A DNA stretch of 64,000 bases, taken from the NCBI GenBank assembly GCA_032718865.1, contig JALUTQ010000040.1:682001-746000 (forward strand), in the 5' to 3' direction. The notes beneath the pieces are model-generated. The model was not told the DNA's origin, made no database searches, and saw only the letters and a program-made list of their open reading frames with translations. Below, piece after piece: positions 53,501 through 64,000 of the stretch (position 1 is the first letter of the stretch; every line of letters begins with the position of its first letter). The stretch comes from Tilletia caries (lineage: Eukaryota > Basidiomycota > Exobasidiomycetes > Tilletiales > Tilletiaceae). A program made the position numbers and the translations under genes.

Positions 53501-56195
53501 GGACTTTGGCATCATTGCTATTGGACTGGGTGAGTACTTATTTGCTCTCTGAAATGGGGAGGGGTCACTGAGTGATTGCTGACTGTTCTTTCCATCCTTG
53601 CAGAGGCGAAAATTCTGGGACCTTTAGACGCCAGCCAGGAGGTTTTGGCCATCACGGAGTACCTGCGAATCAAGCAATTCGACACCGTCGTAACGTCCAG
53701 CGAAATGCTCAGAGATTTCCCCGACATGATCATCCCGACCACGCTCAGGACGATTGCAGGCCTGCTGGTCGTACCTCTGACTCCAACGGGTGGCGACTTT
53801 ATCGCGTTCCTACGGAAAACGCAAATACGGCAGGTGAATTGGGCCGGAAAGCCTTTTAAGGAGGGGAGGGAGGGCTCTGCGATTCTTGACCCAAGAAAAT
53901 CGTTCAAGAAATGGTCCGAGACGGTCGAGGGCACCTGTCGTGGGTGGAAGGACGAGGAACTGGAGACGGCGTCGGTGCTGTGCCTCGTCTACGGAAAGTT
54001 CATCTCGGTGTGGCGACAGCGCGAGCAAGCGATCCAGCACAACCAGATGAACAAGCTTCTGCTTTCCAACGCCAGTCACGAGGTACGGACGCCGCTGAAC
54101 CACATCATCAACTATCTGGAGTTGGCCTTGGATGGGCCCCTGGACACCGATACCCGCGACAACCTCAGCAGGTCGCATCTCGCCTCCAAGTCGCTACTTT
54201 TCGTCATCAACGATCTTCTCGACCTGACAAGGCAGGAAGAAGGCAAGCGGTTATATCTCCAGGAACCCTTCGATCTGGGATCGGCGTTGCGGGAGGCGGT
54301 GGAGATGCACGAATCGGAGGCGAAGCGGAGGATGATCCACTTTTCCCTCGAGGTCGACGCGGAGCCCTGCACGGTGCTGGGCGACAAGAACAAGGTGCGG
54401 CAGATCGTGGTGAACAGTGTGACGAATGCTGTCAGCCACACGAAGGAAGGCCAGATCACGGTGGCCATGACGAAGCGGACCGGTGCGGACATGACGACGT
54501 CGGGGGAGAATTGCAATATGGAGGCGGAGATTGTCATCTCGGATACGGGGGAGGGGATTCCGAAGGAGAAGCTGGAGGCGATCTTTCGTGAATTCGAAGA
54601 GGTGGAGTCGGTTCTGCCTGGAAATAGTTCGGCGGCTGAGGACGAGGCAGAGTCTGCGCTTCAACGGCCGCCGCGACATGGAGTATTGGGTCTTGGCCTC
54701 GCCATCAATGCGCGTATCGTCAAGAATTTGGGCGGACAACTGCGCGTGCAGTCGACCGTCGGGGAAGGCTCGCGATTCGCGTACATCATTCCTTTCTGCA
54801 TGCAGCCTGCCCAGCCGACGAACTCGAATTCGCCCTCGGTTCCCGGCGGCGCGCAGCAGATGCGAAGATCGGGCTCGAGGAGTAGTGCAGGCAGCGGCAG
54901 TTCGGCTGGGCGCAGCGAGATCGACTCTCTGGTCGAAGCGCTGAATGCGCCTCATTTAGGGCAGGAGTCTGCACCGGCACGTCAAGCAATGGAGTCGCCG
55001 GTGTCGACGGAGGTGATACCGACGACGGGCGCCCGGACGCGTCCGCCGATGCAGAAGCAGGTGATCTCGCATGACTTTGGAATGGAGCGACCGGGGAGTG
55101 GGTCAATACCCATCACCGGGTCTTCCATCCCGCTTCGACCGGTCAGGATTGACTCGCATGACCTGGACGCGGCTCCGCTTTCGCCGGACTACTTCCATCA
55201 TGAGTCTACGTCGCCCACGGGGATCATGGACGGGTCGGCGGACTCCTCTGCTGTCGCGTCCGGCTCGCGGCGGAATAGTCTTCGGTCGAATGGGTCGAAG
55301 GGGAGTAATCCGAGGACGACGGGGACGGGGAACGGGACGGAGGCGCGCGAAGCCTCCTCTGTCGTCCGTCCTAGGAGTTCACATTCACAGGCCAAGATGC
55401 CAGCTAGCGGCGGTGTCGCGTCCGCATCTGCCTCCCCGCCCGCCTCACCACCCGTGCACAGCGCTCTCGACCCCGTGGGCACGGGCGCGGGACTCAAGAG
55501 TGGTGGTGGTGGCGTGGTGAAGAAGCGGGTGAATTGGCCGAAGATGGGGGGCAGTCATGCGTCGTCGAAGCCTTCTGTGCCGCCGTTGCGGGCGCTTGTG
55601 GTGGAGGATGATCCGATCAATGCTGCCATTCTTAAGAAGAGGTTACTTCTTGACCGGCACTCGGTCGTTGTCTCTGTCAATGGCGAGGAGGCTGTACAGG
55701 TGAGTGAAACACAAATCCGGCGTTGCTTGTTCCTCCCCACATGAGATCGACGCTGACCTGGACGACCTTTATTCTTCCCTCTTCTTTGTGTTCGATAATC
55801 AGGAATTCCTCAAGCGCAGCGATGAGATCGATCTCGTCCTGATGGACTTACAGATGCCCATCTGCAACGGCCGGGACGCCTGCCGACGCATCCGAAGCAT
55901 CGAAAAAGAACGCGGTGCCTCCCGGGGCCACGCCAACCGCCCCGCCTCGCACGTCCTCAACGGCGGCGTGCCCATCCTAGCCGTGTCGGCAACCCTGACG
56001 GAGGACATGCGCTCGGAGCTGCACGAGATCGGCTTTGATGGCTGGGTGCTGAAGCCGATTGATTTTGGCCGGTTGGCGCATTTGATGAAGGGGATCACGG
56101 ACGTCGAGACGCGGACGTCGAATTTGTGGGTCGGGGGCTATATTTGGGAGAGAGGGGGGTGGTTGCATGAGGCTGCGCTGAGGTCGGTCTCGTGA
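50505..56195 (+). CDS. Fungal phytochrome, hybrid histidine kinase (PAS-GAF-PHY-HisKA-HATPase-REC)
   Basis: Exons 50505-51557, 51722-51817, 51915-52812, 52924-53529, 53604-55699 and 55803-56195 encode 1713 residues. A 347-residue Ser/Gln-rich extension precedes MRCEDE-PIHIPGAIQSFGC, whose C348 is the expected biliverdin-linking Cys. The PAS part continues LSLTPAYLFSLPSFLD; a ~150-residue disordered insert separates it from the GAF domain. GAF has SRVMIYQFDEHW, HFPASDIPAQAR (D723) and SPIHIKYLENMGVRASMSIS. PHY has the tongue motif PRKSF (P981). The kinase has H-box SNASHEVRTPLN (H1043), N-box VVNSVTNAVSHT, G1 SDTGEGIP, F and G2 GLGLAINARIVKNLGG. The receiver has VVEDDPIN, phospho-acceptor D1598 (LVLMDLQMP) and K1667. 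It should be a soluble red/far-red light sensor that phosphorylates itself and relays to a phosphotransfer protein, likely toward the HOG pathway. Confidence 0.95.
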
Positions 56196-57578
56196 GACGT
56201 TACATCATCCTCTCTCCGCAAGGGGGTTGTAAGGGCGGGAAAACCAAGCGTCCGCCGGATGGTATACCCTTCGAAAGACCTAGGACGATCCCCCCAAAGA
56301 CTTCTCAAACGGACTTCAATATCTCGCGCGCTTCTTCGTCTTCCTTCGACGCCGGTCTTCCGGCGAATCCCCCTAATCATTCTCTCTCTCTCTCTCTGGA
56401 TATCTCGACTACCTTCGACCCGGATCATCATCACAAAACCAAAACGAGTCCCTGTTCCAGCCATCCAACCCTTCTGCTATGGCGATTGGCAACACACCCC
56501 AAGTCTTATGGGAACTTGGGGAAAACACACACGAACGAACTTTCATGGGTCACCGGTCTCTTTTTCTTTATACAACTCTTCCAAACCTTTCCCGACACCC
56601 TTCCCCCCATACTCGGCGCTCCCTCCTCCTTCCCCCCAACACAGAGCATCGTACGGCATGTGCAAATCGTTCCGCCCCCACCCCCCTAATAAGGCCCTTT
56701 CTCCATACACGGAAAGCACGTACCCATATTGTCCGATAAGATTGGTGTTTTGACCTGATGAGGGAAAGGGGTTTTCACCCTGTTAGCATGGGCTTTCGGA
56801 CCAGCAATAATTGTCATTTCATCCTGGATCCACAGCGATTTGAGGCTCTCAGGACAGGCATTCCGCCGGCTGTCAATGTCATGGCGCCCATGAACACACT
56901 CATTTACCCTGCTAAGTTGAGGCAATACACCACGATGGATGGCCTTTCGGCCAGTGAACTTTGGTTATTTCTTTAGGCAAACACAGCATATAAAAGTATG
57001 GGCTTATATATACGAGCAGTTGGATTTACCGGTACCTTTAATGGGCCTAGCCTTCAGCCGAAGCCTGGCAGCTGACTGGCCTCTTGTTCAGTAGGGGAGA
57101 CTTTGATGCGCAGCAAGCGTGTGGATTATAATCGTAAACAGGATGTCGGAAGGTACCAGGACTACATAAGAGGGAGGAGGTAAAGGAAGTAAGGCCTTGT
57201 AGAATAGATCGATCGAAGTCTGAGTCTCAGTAGTTACATATTCTGGTGTGGAGACTCTGAGGTGCCCACTGTGCTAAGTGCTACATATATATATAACGAG
57301 GCAGAAATCCTGTTTTGACCGGAACGAAATAACATCCAGTGACGGTCAAATGACATATGTTATCCGTTAAGATGACTATCCTTCTAAGGTGGAAATATTG
57401 CTTTCAATCTGGTCAAAAGACTGTCTGAACGTGAACGATTGCCTGCTGTCACACGATGGAAATACCGAAAAGTTACAGGCTGAAAACCCTGTGGCAGCAC
57501 GGCCAAAAGCCCTATGTTATCACTCAGAGATGAAGGCGAAAAGCCTGTTGGGAGAGGTCGGAAATATTAACTGGCGCT
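56196..57578. other. Gene-free stretch, partly AT-rich
   Basis: The first ~550 bp are the phytochrome 3' region. From about 56750 base composition becomes more AT-rich than the neighbouring genes and short frames appear (72 codons at 56758-56976) without a family match. It could be a decayed mobile element, but I found no terminal repeats for it. Confidence 0.4.
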
Positions 57579-57581
57579 TTA

Positions 57582-58022
57582 GGCCCTGTCCAGTTGCGAG
57601 CGCGCGCCCTGATTTTGGCGCTCAACCCACTGGGCGCGAGCCCCTCGCGCCGCGCTCTGAAAATTTGCGCTCATAGGGCGCGCGCTGGCAACTGGACAAC
57701 CCTCGCGCTGGGAAGTGGGCTCTGCTTTTTGACCGGGACGGCTTTTTGCTATCTCATTTTGTGACTTTGTATTTCTTCTCATTTGGATTACAATGGCGGT
57801 GTAACGTGGTTGTAATTGTCAGAGCGGGCGCGAGGGCGCGCGCTCTGTGGGTCGACCTCGGGAGGTGGGCCCAGAGAGCGCGAGAATTGTGAGTGAGCGC
57901 GCTCTGAAAATTCTGGGCCGCCGGCCCTGAAAATGCGCAACTGGACAGTCGCGCGCCTCATGTCGGCCCACCGAGCGCGCGCTCATTTTTCAAAGTGGGG
58001 GCGCTCGCAACTGGACAGGGCC
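57582..58022. mobile_element. Tourist-like MITE (PIF/Harbinger type) with TTA target duplication
   Basis: Perfect inverted repeats of 22 bp start GGCCCTGTCCAGTTGCGAGC at 57582 and end at 58022. TTA flanks both sides (57579-57581, 58023-58025), the standard PIF/Harbinger target. The 441-bp body is packed with GCGCGC-type sequence and two internal copies of the end motif CAACTGGACA (near 57690 and 57940), suggesting an internal duplication or an older nested copy. It has no coding capacity. Its end sequence differs from H1 and H2, so a third Harbinger family must have mobilised it. Confidence 0.88.
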
Positions 58023-58390
58023 TTAGGTGGAATCACCGTCTGGACACGCTGGACCACCTGTGTGGTGAGGTGGAAAGAAAATAAGTTCCGACAATAAACC
58101 ATTTTCGACACGGAAATGTCATAGGTGGACTTCGCAAGCATCTTTCTGTACATACATAAGAACACAAATCCCAATCATCCCCTGAGACCCCTCCCGCCCC
58201 TTCCCCCCGTTGCCTGTCTCTGCTTTTCCTTCTCACGAGGAATTGATTGGGGGGGGTGAGCAAGAAGAGAATTCAGAGAGAGAGGGCAGGGTTAAGATTA
58301 CACAGAGGGAAGCGAAGGGAAGGGAATCGAAGGGGTACAAGGAGAAAAATGAAAGGGGAAAAGGGAAAGAAAAAAAAGGCAAACGGCCCC
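58023..58390. other. Intergenic stretch downstream of NOP56
   Basis: The 3' region of NOP56 has purine-rich GGAAGGGAA tracts at 58260-58370. No gene is seen. Confidence 0.45.
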
Positions 58391-60159
58391 TCATGTTGAT
58401 GCCTTCTTCGACTTCTTCTCCTTCTTTTCCTTCTTCTGTTCAAGTGCAAGGAAAAGAGCATGGACATCAGTAAAAAAAGAAGCCGACCCGGCCCCAATCA
58501 TCAACTATCCTCGTCTGTTTACGTACCTCCTTCTTGGCCTCCTTCTTAGCGGCCTTCTCCGCGGCCTTCTTGATCTCCCGTTGTAGATCCTTGTCCCCGG
58601 ACTTGCTCTTCTTCTTCTTGTCCGACTTGTCGCCCTTGCTACTGCTGCTGCTGCTCTTCTTCTCCTTCTTGCCGTCTTTTGACTTCTTGCTCGACTTCTT
58701 TGAGGATGTGACTTCGTCGTCTTCGTCTTCATCATCGTCGTCGTCGTCCATGTCGGCGTCAAGGAGGTCGCCGGCTTGCTCCTCGATGGCTTTCAGGGCG
58801 CGTCGCATGGCATCTGCATTCTTACCCGGTGGCTTGCCCGTCTCGTAGAAGGCAAGACGCTCCTCGACCTGCTCGGCCATGACCTCTCCGAAGCGGGTGG
58901 TGGGTACGTCGCTAAAACAATCGATCCGACTGGCGATACTGATCTTGTTCGCGAGGAAGCGACTCATGCGGCCCTTGTTCTTGGGCGCGGCGCGTGCGAT
59001 GGCGGATGCGTGGTAGATGAGGCCGTACTTGGGAGTGTTTCCCTTCGTTTTGAGTGCGCGGAAGAGGGCCTTTTCGGCGCCGATGATCTGTACGGTGGAG
59101 GCTGGGTATTTTGCGAGGTTTGTGAGGGAGCCTGCTTTGGAGATGAGACGGGCGCCGATGATCTCGCCGAGCAGGGCGGAGACCTGAATTTGAATGCAGT
59201 GTAAGTTCAGAATGGGGGCCACAGGAAAGAAGGGGGGGAAGGAGGGGAGATCTCACGTTGGGAGCGACGAGGTGCATCTTCTCTCTGAGGTAGGCGTGCA
59301 TGCTTTGACGGTATTCGGCGAGCTGGACGACTCGGTCGGCAAAGGTCTGGATGTTGGCCATGTCAATCTGAGCGACCTCCTGTCCCATGCTGGTGCGTGA
59401 GGCATCGAGGACGTTCTTGGCGAGGATCTCGTTCCCGCCGAGAAGTTCGGTGAGATCTTCGATGTGTTCCTCGCTGAGGTTCTCCTTGTGCTTGACGAAG
59501 AGGGCGATGCGGGCGTAGGTGATGTTGTCCGGGGTGATCTTGACGAGTTCGGGGAAGTGCCAGCCGTACCACTCTCTGACGCGCATGGCGAAGGTGTTCA
59601 CGTCCTTGTCGAGGGTGTCGATGAGTGCGATGGCCTGGATGATCATGTTGTCGGACCGGTTCACGTTGAACTGTACCTTGGAGCGGGAGTACTGGTGACC
59701 GAGACCGAGCTGAGCCTTTTTGAGGTCGCCTTCGGAGAGGCCCTTGAGGAGCTTGTCGGCATGGAGCCGGATGCCGCGGACGAGCTCGAGGGTGCGGTCG
59801 CCGGTGTTGCACTGTATGCCGAGGTCAGCGATGATGGCGCTGGCGAGGTTGCGCTCGCTGACGCCGAGGATGACGTTCTTTGCCTTCTTGGTGCCCGGCT
59901 CGAGTGCGGTGCTGAGGAGGGTGCGGAGGTGGTTGTCGAGGACGCCCTCTGAGATTGCGTTGATGGCGTTGAGCGCCTCGTGTGCGTTTCCGAAGGGGCG
60001 GAAGGAGACGAGCCTGAGCATGCGTCCGAAGGCGTTGAGGTCCTGGATGGCGGCCTGTACATGCTCGGTCTTGTTTCCGATCTCCTCGGCCTGGATGCAC
60101 TCGAACACGGCGCACCCCATCGCGAACTCGAACAGGATGTGGGTCGGTGCCGACGACAT
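58391..60159 (-). CDS. NOP56: Nop56, core protein of box C/D snoRNPs
   Basis: Three minus-strand exons (60159-59257, 59183-58527, 58435-58391) encode 534 residues. The N-terminus ([20 protein letters not shown]) and [20 protein letters not shown] match Nop56 rather than Nop58. A coiled-coil region follows, with [40 protein letters not shown] and [12 protein letters not shown]. The Nop domain has [53 protein letters not shown] and [20 protein letters not shown]. The tail is the typical acidic then Lys-rich repeat ([15 protein letters not shown]); the last 14 residues ([14 protein letters not shown]) lie on a small terminal exon. It works in the nucleolus with fibrillarin, Nop58 and Snu13, guiding rRNA 2'-O-methylation and early processing. 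Confidence 0.95.
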
Positions 60160-60534
60160 CTTGCTTCGTATTCTCACTCCTACTGCTGAATGCTGTTGCT
60201 GATGCTGGCTTCACCGTCGAGCTGGCCGGCGCGAAGAAAGGTGGGTGGGGTGGTGGCCAACTTTTTTACTTTTGCATTTCATTCTTCATTTTGCCAGTGA
60301 AAACAGGAGCGCATCACGTGACCTGACTCTCACCTCCCGAACAAGAAGATCCACTCCACTTCTCAGTAGTAGTACTCGTACTAACTCGCCCGCCTGCCTG
60401 CCTGCCTGAGTGACCTTCCTGCTTCCTACCTGCTGCGAGCTGTGCCTGTGCCTGTGCCTGTGCCTGTGAGTGAGAGTCCCCCGCTGCGACCACAGACTTC
60501 GGCCCGGGAGGCTTCGTATGCGGGACGAGGCTCT
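60160..60534. promoter_or_regulatory. Divergent promoter (NOP56 / PPR-like gene)
   Basis: These 375 bp between the divergent ATGs at 60159 and 60535 contain a repeated CTGTGCCTGTGC tract at about 60440-60468 and CCTGCCTG repeats at 60390-60410. No TATA box is seen. Confidence 0.45.
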
Positions 60535-63006
60535 ATGCCTATGCGCCTTCGGAAGCTGCCCATCAGCCATGCTGCCCGCTCTCTCGCCAACGCACCACCC
60601 GCGACGACGCTCCCCTTCCTCACACGCCCGCCTGCCTTCGTCTCCGCCTTCTCAAGCTCAGCCAGGGTCGCCGCGTCGAAGGCCACCAAAAAGAAGGAGA
60701 AGAAGAGCAGCGTCGCAAAGGGAAAGGAACCAATCCCCGAACACACCACCGACGACATGCTCCTGCGCATCGAAGCCGCGGCAAACCAACGGCAACAGGA
60801 TTCCCACCCGGCACAGGACGCCCTTCGCCACGTCCTCGACCAGCTCAGAAAGTACAACACCATCGCAGACGACCTCGTCCACATCTGCAACCACGACCGC
60901 AAGCTCGCACAAATCACCCCGCTCGGCCTCCACCACGCCCTCCTCGCATTCGGTCAGGCCGAGAACCGGCTACGGGAAGCCATGCGGCTCGCCAAGCGCG
61001 CCGAAACACAGCCATCGTCGTCGAAAATGACTCTCCGCAACAGTAATCGAGACGATTACATCTTCGCAGAGGCCATGCTTGCCAAACTCAAGAAACGACT
61101 CGCCGTGCTCGCCTATCGCTTCTGTCAGGTCCGCCGCGACGCAGACGTCAGCGCACTCTCCCCCTCCCCCACACACGACGCATACACCCACATCTTCGGC
61201 TACCGCGACATCCGTCTCTACAACACCTTACTCAACCTCGCCCTCGGATACCTGAACGACGTCCGTCTCTTCCAGCACGTCATGGACGCCCTCAAACGGC
61301 GGCAGATCGTGCCAAACAATATCACACTCACCATCCTGCTCCAACACGCGGGACGGCGGAAGAACCCGACCCTGGCCAAGGCTGTCGTCCAGCTCGGGAT
61401 CAAGATGTTCGATGCCGTCCCACAGGACGCACGAGCTACCTGGGCGGAGTGGACACCTCACGACTCTGATGCCACCAGTACTACTACTCCCGAAACAACA
61501 AGATCCACCACCACCACCACCACAGCCCGACTTTCGCCCCCCCGCGTCCAATCACACCCCGTCATGCGCCTCATCACAAGCGCAATCCACACCTCCGACT
61601 CCCACCTGCTCCTCGCCCTCCTCACCCTCCTCGACACCTTCGAGACGGAGATCTTCAGTCTCCGCAGCGCGAAGAGGGGGAAGAAGTACTCGCTGCCGAG
61701 ACCGTGGCCGAGGATTAGCATTGCGGCTACTGCGCTTGCGATGTATCCGAGTTTGAGGCGCCGGGGCGCTGGGGGTGCTGTACCCTCACATCGGTATTTG
61801 GGCTCGGCTCGGAGACAGTACCTTGGGCTGGATAGGTCATCGTCGTCGTCGTCAAGGACGAGAACGCGTCCGGCCGGGCTGGACCGGGAGATGGATATGG
61901 ATTTGGACCGGGCCCTGCCTCAGCATAGTCCCTTCGTGATTACGGCCGTCTTGACGGCCCTCGTGCATGAGGGTCGATTCAGTATGATCAGTTGCGTCTG
62001 GGCGTTGATGAAGGATCTCAGTCGGCAGAGCGAGCGCTCTCAGGGGTCGTCGTCGGGCCAGGAGCAGGAGCAGGAGCAGGAGCGGGGGCACAAGCAGGTT
62101 CCATGGCTCATCCCCGTCCGAGCGGCAACGACGTACATGAAAGCGGTGTCCGCGATCATCGCCCAGGACCCGCGCTTCCAGCTCTCTCGATCGGCGGGGA
62201 TCATCCTCCCACCGGGGACCAGCAGTAGCAGCAGCAGCGCGAGCTCGTACCCCGCCGCGGGTGCGGGGGACAGCAGAAGGTCGTCGGCGGTGGTGGTGGG
62301 CAGCAGGAGGAAGTTCGGTGGTTGGCCTGCGGACGTGAGGCTGGCGAGGGCGGCGGAGGTTAGGTCTGCTGCGGCGAGGCATAATCTCGCGAGGTGTTAT
62401 CTCTTTCTACGTCGACACTGGGGCATCGCGTCCTCCCCTGCCTCTGCCTGTACCTCTGCGGCCACCTCCCAACGAGCCTCACCTCCGCCTCCCCCTTCCG
62501 TCCGAAGCTCAGCTTCAACTACGACAGACGCGCGTGCCGACCAGGTCCAAATCGTCAATAAGGAGAAGCCAGACCGGTACTTCTTCGCCGTCTTGCTCAA
62601 CGCCGTCCTGCCGAGGTACGATGGCCCACTTGCCTTTGTGGACTGGCGGATGGTGATGATGAGGCTGCATAAGCGGTTTCCGGGTGGGAGGTTGCCGCCT
62701 CCTGCTCCTGCGCCACCTAGGACGATGAGGGGGCGCGAGGAGGATACGTCAGCGGCGGTGCGAGTTGGTGATGCGTTGTTCGCTCGGCCCGCTCCTACAG
62801 AGAAGCATCGGCGAGAGGGGGATGTCAGCAGCAGCAGCAGCAGCAGTACGGCCCAGACGGTCGCCCAACTCGTCCGGCTCGGGAACGATCGGAAGACGCG
62901 CAGGCGGATCCCTGTGGGTCTGCTCAGTGGAGGACAGCTCGAGTTGGAGTTGACGAGGTTGGTGTTGGCGGACATGGCGGCCTTGGGGATTGAGGCGAGG
63001 GAATGA
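60535..63006 (+). CDS. Mitochondrial PPR-like protein
   Basis: One intronless frame encodes 823 residues from the ATG at 60535; an in-frame ATG at 60442 would add a poly-Val-Pro run (MPVPVPVPV) that looks like leader. The N-terminus (MRLRKLPISHAARSLANAPP, then FVSAFSSSARVAASK) is basic, Ser/Ala-rich and without acids, a good mitochondrial presequence with an Arg-based cleavage region. Helical repeats are visible, the clearest being YNTLLNLALGYLNDVRLFQH.. VMDALKRRQIVPNNITLTIL, the pattern of a pentatricopeptide repeat (35-residue unit). Several low-complexity insertions (poly-Ser, QEQEQEQERG) break the helices. Fungal PPR proteins bind mitochondrial RNA for processing, stability or translation; the target is not predictable. 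The repeat assignment is by eye. Confidence 0.65.
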   Translation: MPMRLRKLPISHAARSLANAPPATTLPFLTRPPAFVSAFSSSARVAASKATKKKEKKSSVAKGKEPIPEHTTDDMLLRIEAAANQRQQDSHPAQDALRHVLDQLRKYNTIADDLVHICNHDRKLAQITPLGLHHALLAFGQAENRLREAMRLAKRAETQPSSSKMTLRNSNRDDYIFAEAMLAKLKKRLAVLAYRFCQVRRDADVSALSPSPTHDAYTHIFGYRDIRLYNTLLNLALGYLNDVRLFQHVMDALKRRQIVPNNITLTILLQHAGRRKNPTLAKAVVQLGIKMFDAVPQDARATWAEWTPHDSDATSTTTPETTRSTTTTTTARLSPPRVQSHPVMRLITSAIHTSDSHLLLALLTLLDTFETEIFSLRSAKRGKKYSLPRPWPRISIAATALAMYPSLRRRGAGGAVPSHRYLGSARRQYLGLDRSSSSSSRTRTRPAGLDREMDMDLDRALPQHSPFVITAVLTALVHEGRFSMISCVWALMKDLSRQSERSQGSSSGQEQEQEQERGHKQVPWLIPVRAATTYMKAVSAIIAQDPRFQLSRSAGIILPPGTSSSSSSASSYPAAGAGDSRRSSAVVVGSRRKFGGWPADVRLARAAEVRSAAARHNLARCYLFLRRHWGIASSPASACTSAATSQRASPPPPPSVRSSASTTTDARADQVQIVNKEKPDRYFFAVLLNAVLPRYDGPLAFVDWRMVMMRLHKRFPGGRLPPPAPAPPRTMRGREEDTSAAVRVGDALFARPAPTEKHRREGDVSSSSSSSTAQTVAQLVRLGNDRKTRRRIPVGLLSGGQLELELTRLVLADMAALGIEARE

Positions 63007-63527
63007 GCGAAAGCAAGCACACACACACCAGACGATAGCGGAAATATAATCGGAGCAAACCCCCATCCACCCTTTTCTGCAACTTCTCGTCGGACGCTTG
63101 AGGCCCAAAGGGAGGACGAGGAGAAGGAAGGTGGACGCGAGGCTACGTACACATGTCAGGTTGAGATTCGTATTTTCGGAGATGCTGGACAGCGTCGAGG
63201 AAGTGAGATTAAGAAATCAGAGAGAAGTACAACAGAGAGAGTAGTGAGTGGTGGGGTGTGCGAGCGACGGACGGACGGGACGGAAACGGATACAGGGGGC
63301 CTCAATGCTTGAAGGGAGAGGAAACAGAGGAGAACGAGAGCGAGTGCGTGAAAAAGAGGAAAGAGAGACGCGAGAGAAAGAGAGAGAGAGAGAGCTATTC
63401 GAACAACAGAATTCGGACACAAGCGAAGCGAAAAAGGAGAGTGTGCGGGGCCGTACCGCAAATATTCAGGTTCAGGAAAAGACGAGGGGTAGCGAGCAGC
63501 GAGGCGAGGGTGGTTTGGTTGTCCTCT
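63007..63527. other. Gene-free stretch between convergent genes
   Basis: These 521 bp include the 3' ends of both neighbours and an (AGAG)n purine tract at about 63360-63395. No gene is seen. Confidence 0.45.
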
Positions 63528-64000
63528 TCACTCAAGATCGCTCTCCTCCGTGGTAGGATCGACGAGCTCAAAGTCCGAATCGTCAAAGGCCTCCTCATCA
63601 TCCTCATCGTCCGAAACGTCAAGGATGGCATCCTCGAACGGGTTCCGGTCCTTCTTCTGACCTTGCCCACCACCATGCTCCTCCTGGTCGTCGTCCTCGT
63701 CGGAGTCGTCCGAGTCATCACTCAGTCGGAATCCACGGAGCATCTTGCCCTTGCCGTTGTTCGACGTCGCATCGGAGCGGACGCTCTCGGGCGCGTGCGG
63801 GGCGGTGAGGACTGAGGAGCCGCCGAGTCGGCCTGTCGACGTGGACTCCGCGAGCCCGGTCGTCTGTTGTTGCTCCGAAGTAGCAGCAGCAGCCGACTGC
63901 GAATCCACCACCGTCGCAGCAGCAGCAGCAGCAAAAGAGGAAGTGTCGGCAACAACAGGACTCGCACCCTCATCCCCCACCCGAACATCAACGTCGATCC
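63528..64000 (-). CDS. C-terminal part of an acidic protein (5' end beyond the window)
   Basis: The minus-strand frame is open from the window edge to a TGA at 63528, about 157 codons. The visible part begins IDVDVRVGDEGASPVVADTS, continues with an Ala/Ser/Gln-rich stretch and basic SNNGKGKMLRGFRLSD, then becomes strongly acidic (DDSDDSDEDDDQEE, NPFEDAILDVSDDEDDEEAF) and ends TTEESDLE. No domain is recognisable. The acidic clusters with serines look like casein-kinase-2 sites, which is inference. The start and most of the protein probably lie to the right of the window. Confidence 0.6.
   Translation of the reverse strand, partial: IDVDVRVGDEGASPVVADTSSFAAAAAATVVDSQSAAAATSEQQQTTGLAESTSTGRLGGSSVLTAPHAPESVRSDATSNNGKGKMLRGFRLSDDSDDSDEDDDQEEHGGGQGQKKDRNPFEDAILDVSDDEDDEEAFDDSDFELVDPTTEESDLE

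Noticed and set aside
1..64000. tRNA or rRNA genes
   Set aside because: I looked for the conserved GTTCGA-type arm with pairing stems and for rRNA landmarks and found none convincing. A covariance-model scan would decide.

Overview
This window is nuclear DNA of a filamentous or dimorphic fungus, most likely a basidiomycete. The evidence is many short introns (about 60-100 bp) with GT[GA]AG donors, GC-rich coding sequence, a hybrid histidine-kinase phytochrome of fungal type, and housekeeping genes of eukaryotic type. The overall look resembles Ustilaginomycotina, but that placement is inference. Both window edges cut through genes. Exon structures below were built by hand from reading frames, splice consensus and family motifs.

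Layout: 1-622 is the 3' part of PAM18 (mitochondrial import motor J-protein). 1165-3867 (-) is a Ser-rich protein of unknown function. 5060-5533 is a dithiol glutaredoxin and 5851-7553 (-) a three-repeat MYB protein. 7554-9275 is unresolved and may hold two small minus-strand genes. 9276-10714 is eIF3i, whose first coding exon is only the ATG. 11543-12457 is a secreted double-psi beta-barrel protein. 13407-16041 (-) is a large Cys-containing protein of unknown function and 16943-18784 (-) an ARO8-like aminotransferase.

A nest of DNA transposons fills 19010-29510. It holds an internally deleted pogo-like element with 117-bp terminal inverted repeats (itself carrying a 270-bp MITE-like insert), a complete PIF/Harbinger element (H1, 21301-25044) and a second Harbinger element (H2, about 21023-29510) into which H1 has jumped. 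Each Harbinger element carries a transposase and a Myb/SANT-like partner gene arranged tail to tail. H2's transposase is broken by one extra G in an 11-G run.

After a long gene-free stretch come a Zn2Cys6 transcription factor (33410-35502), an Arc1/EMAPII-type tRNA-binding protein (38139-39790, -), an RGG-containing protein (40052-41000), an ABCF ATPase (41464-44665, -) and an AAAP-like membrane transporter (45326-48166, -). Next are a 756-bp non-autonomous element (48543-49298), the phytochrome (50505-56195), a Tourist-like MITE (57582-58022), NOP56 (58391-60159, -), a mitochondrial PPR-like protein (60535-63006) and the 3' end of an acidic protein (63528 to the window end, -).

Most genes are unrelated housekeeping or regulatory loci, with no sign of a metabolic gene cluster. 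Two tight divergent pairs probably share promoters: the Arc1-like/RGG pair (261 bp) and NOP56/PPR (375 bp). The strongest candidates for something new are the layered transposon nest, the ladder of small exon-like segments leading in frame into the H2 transposase, and the two small unresolved loci beside eIF3i.
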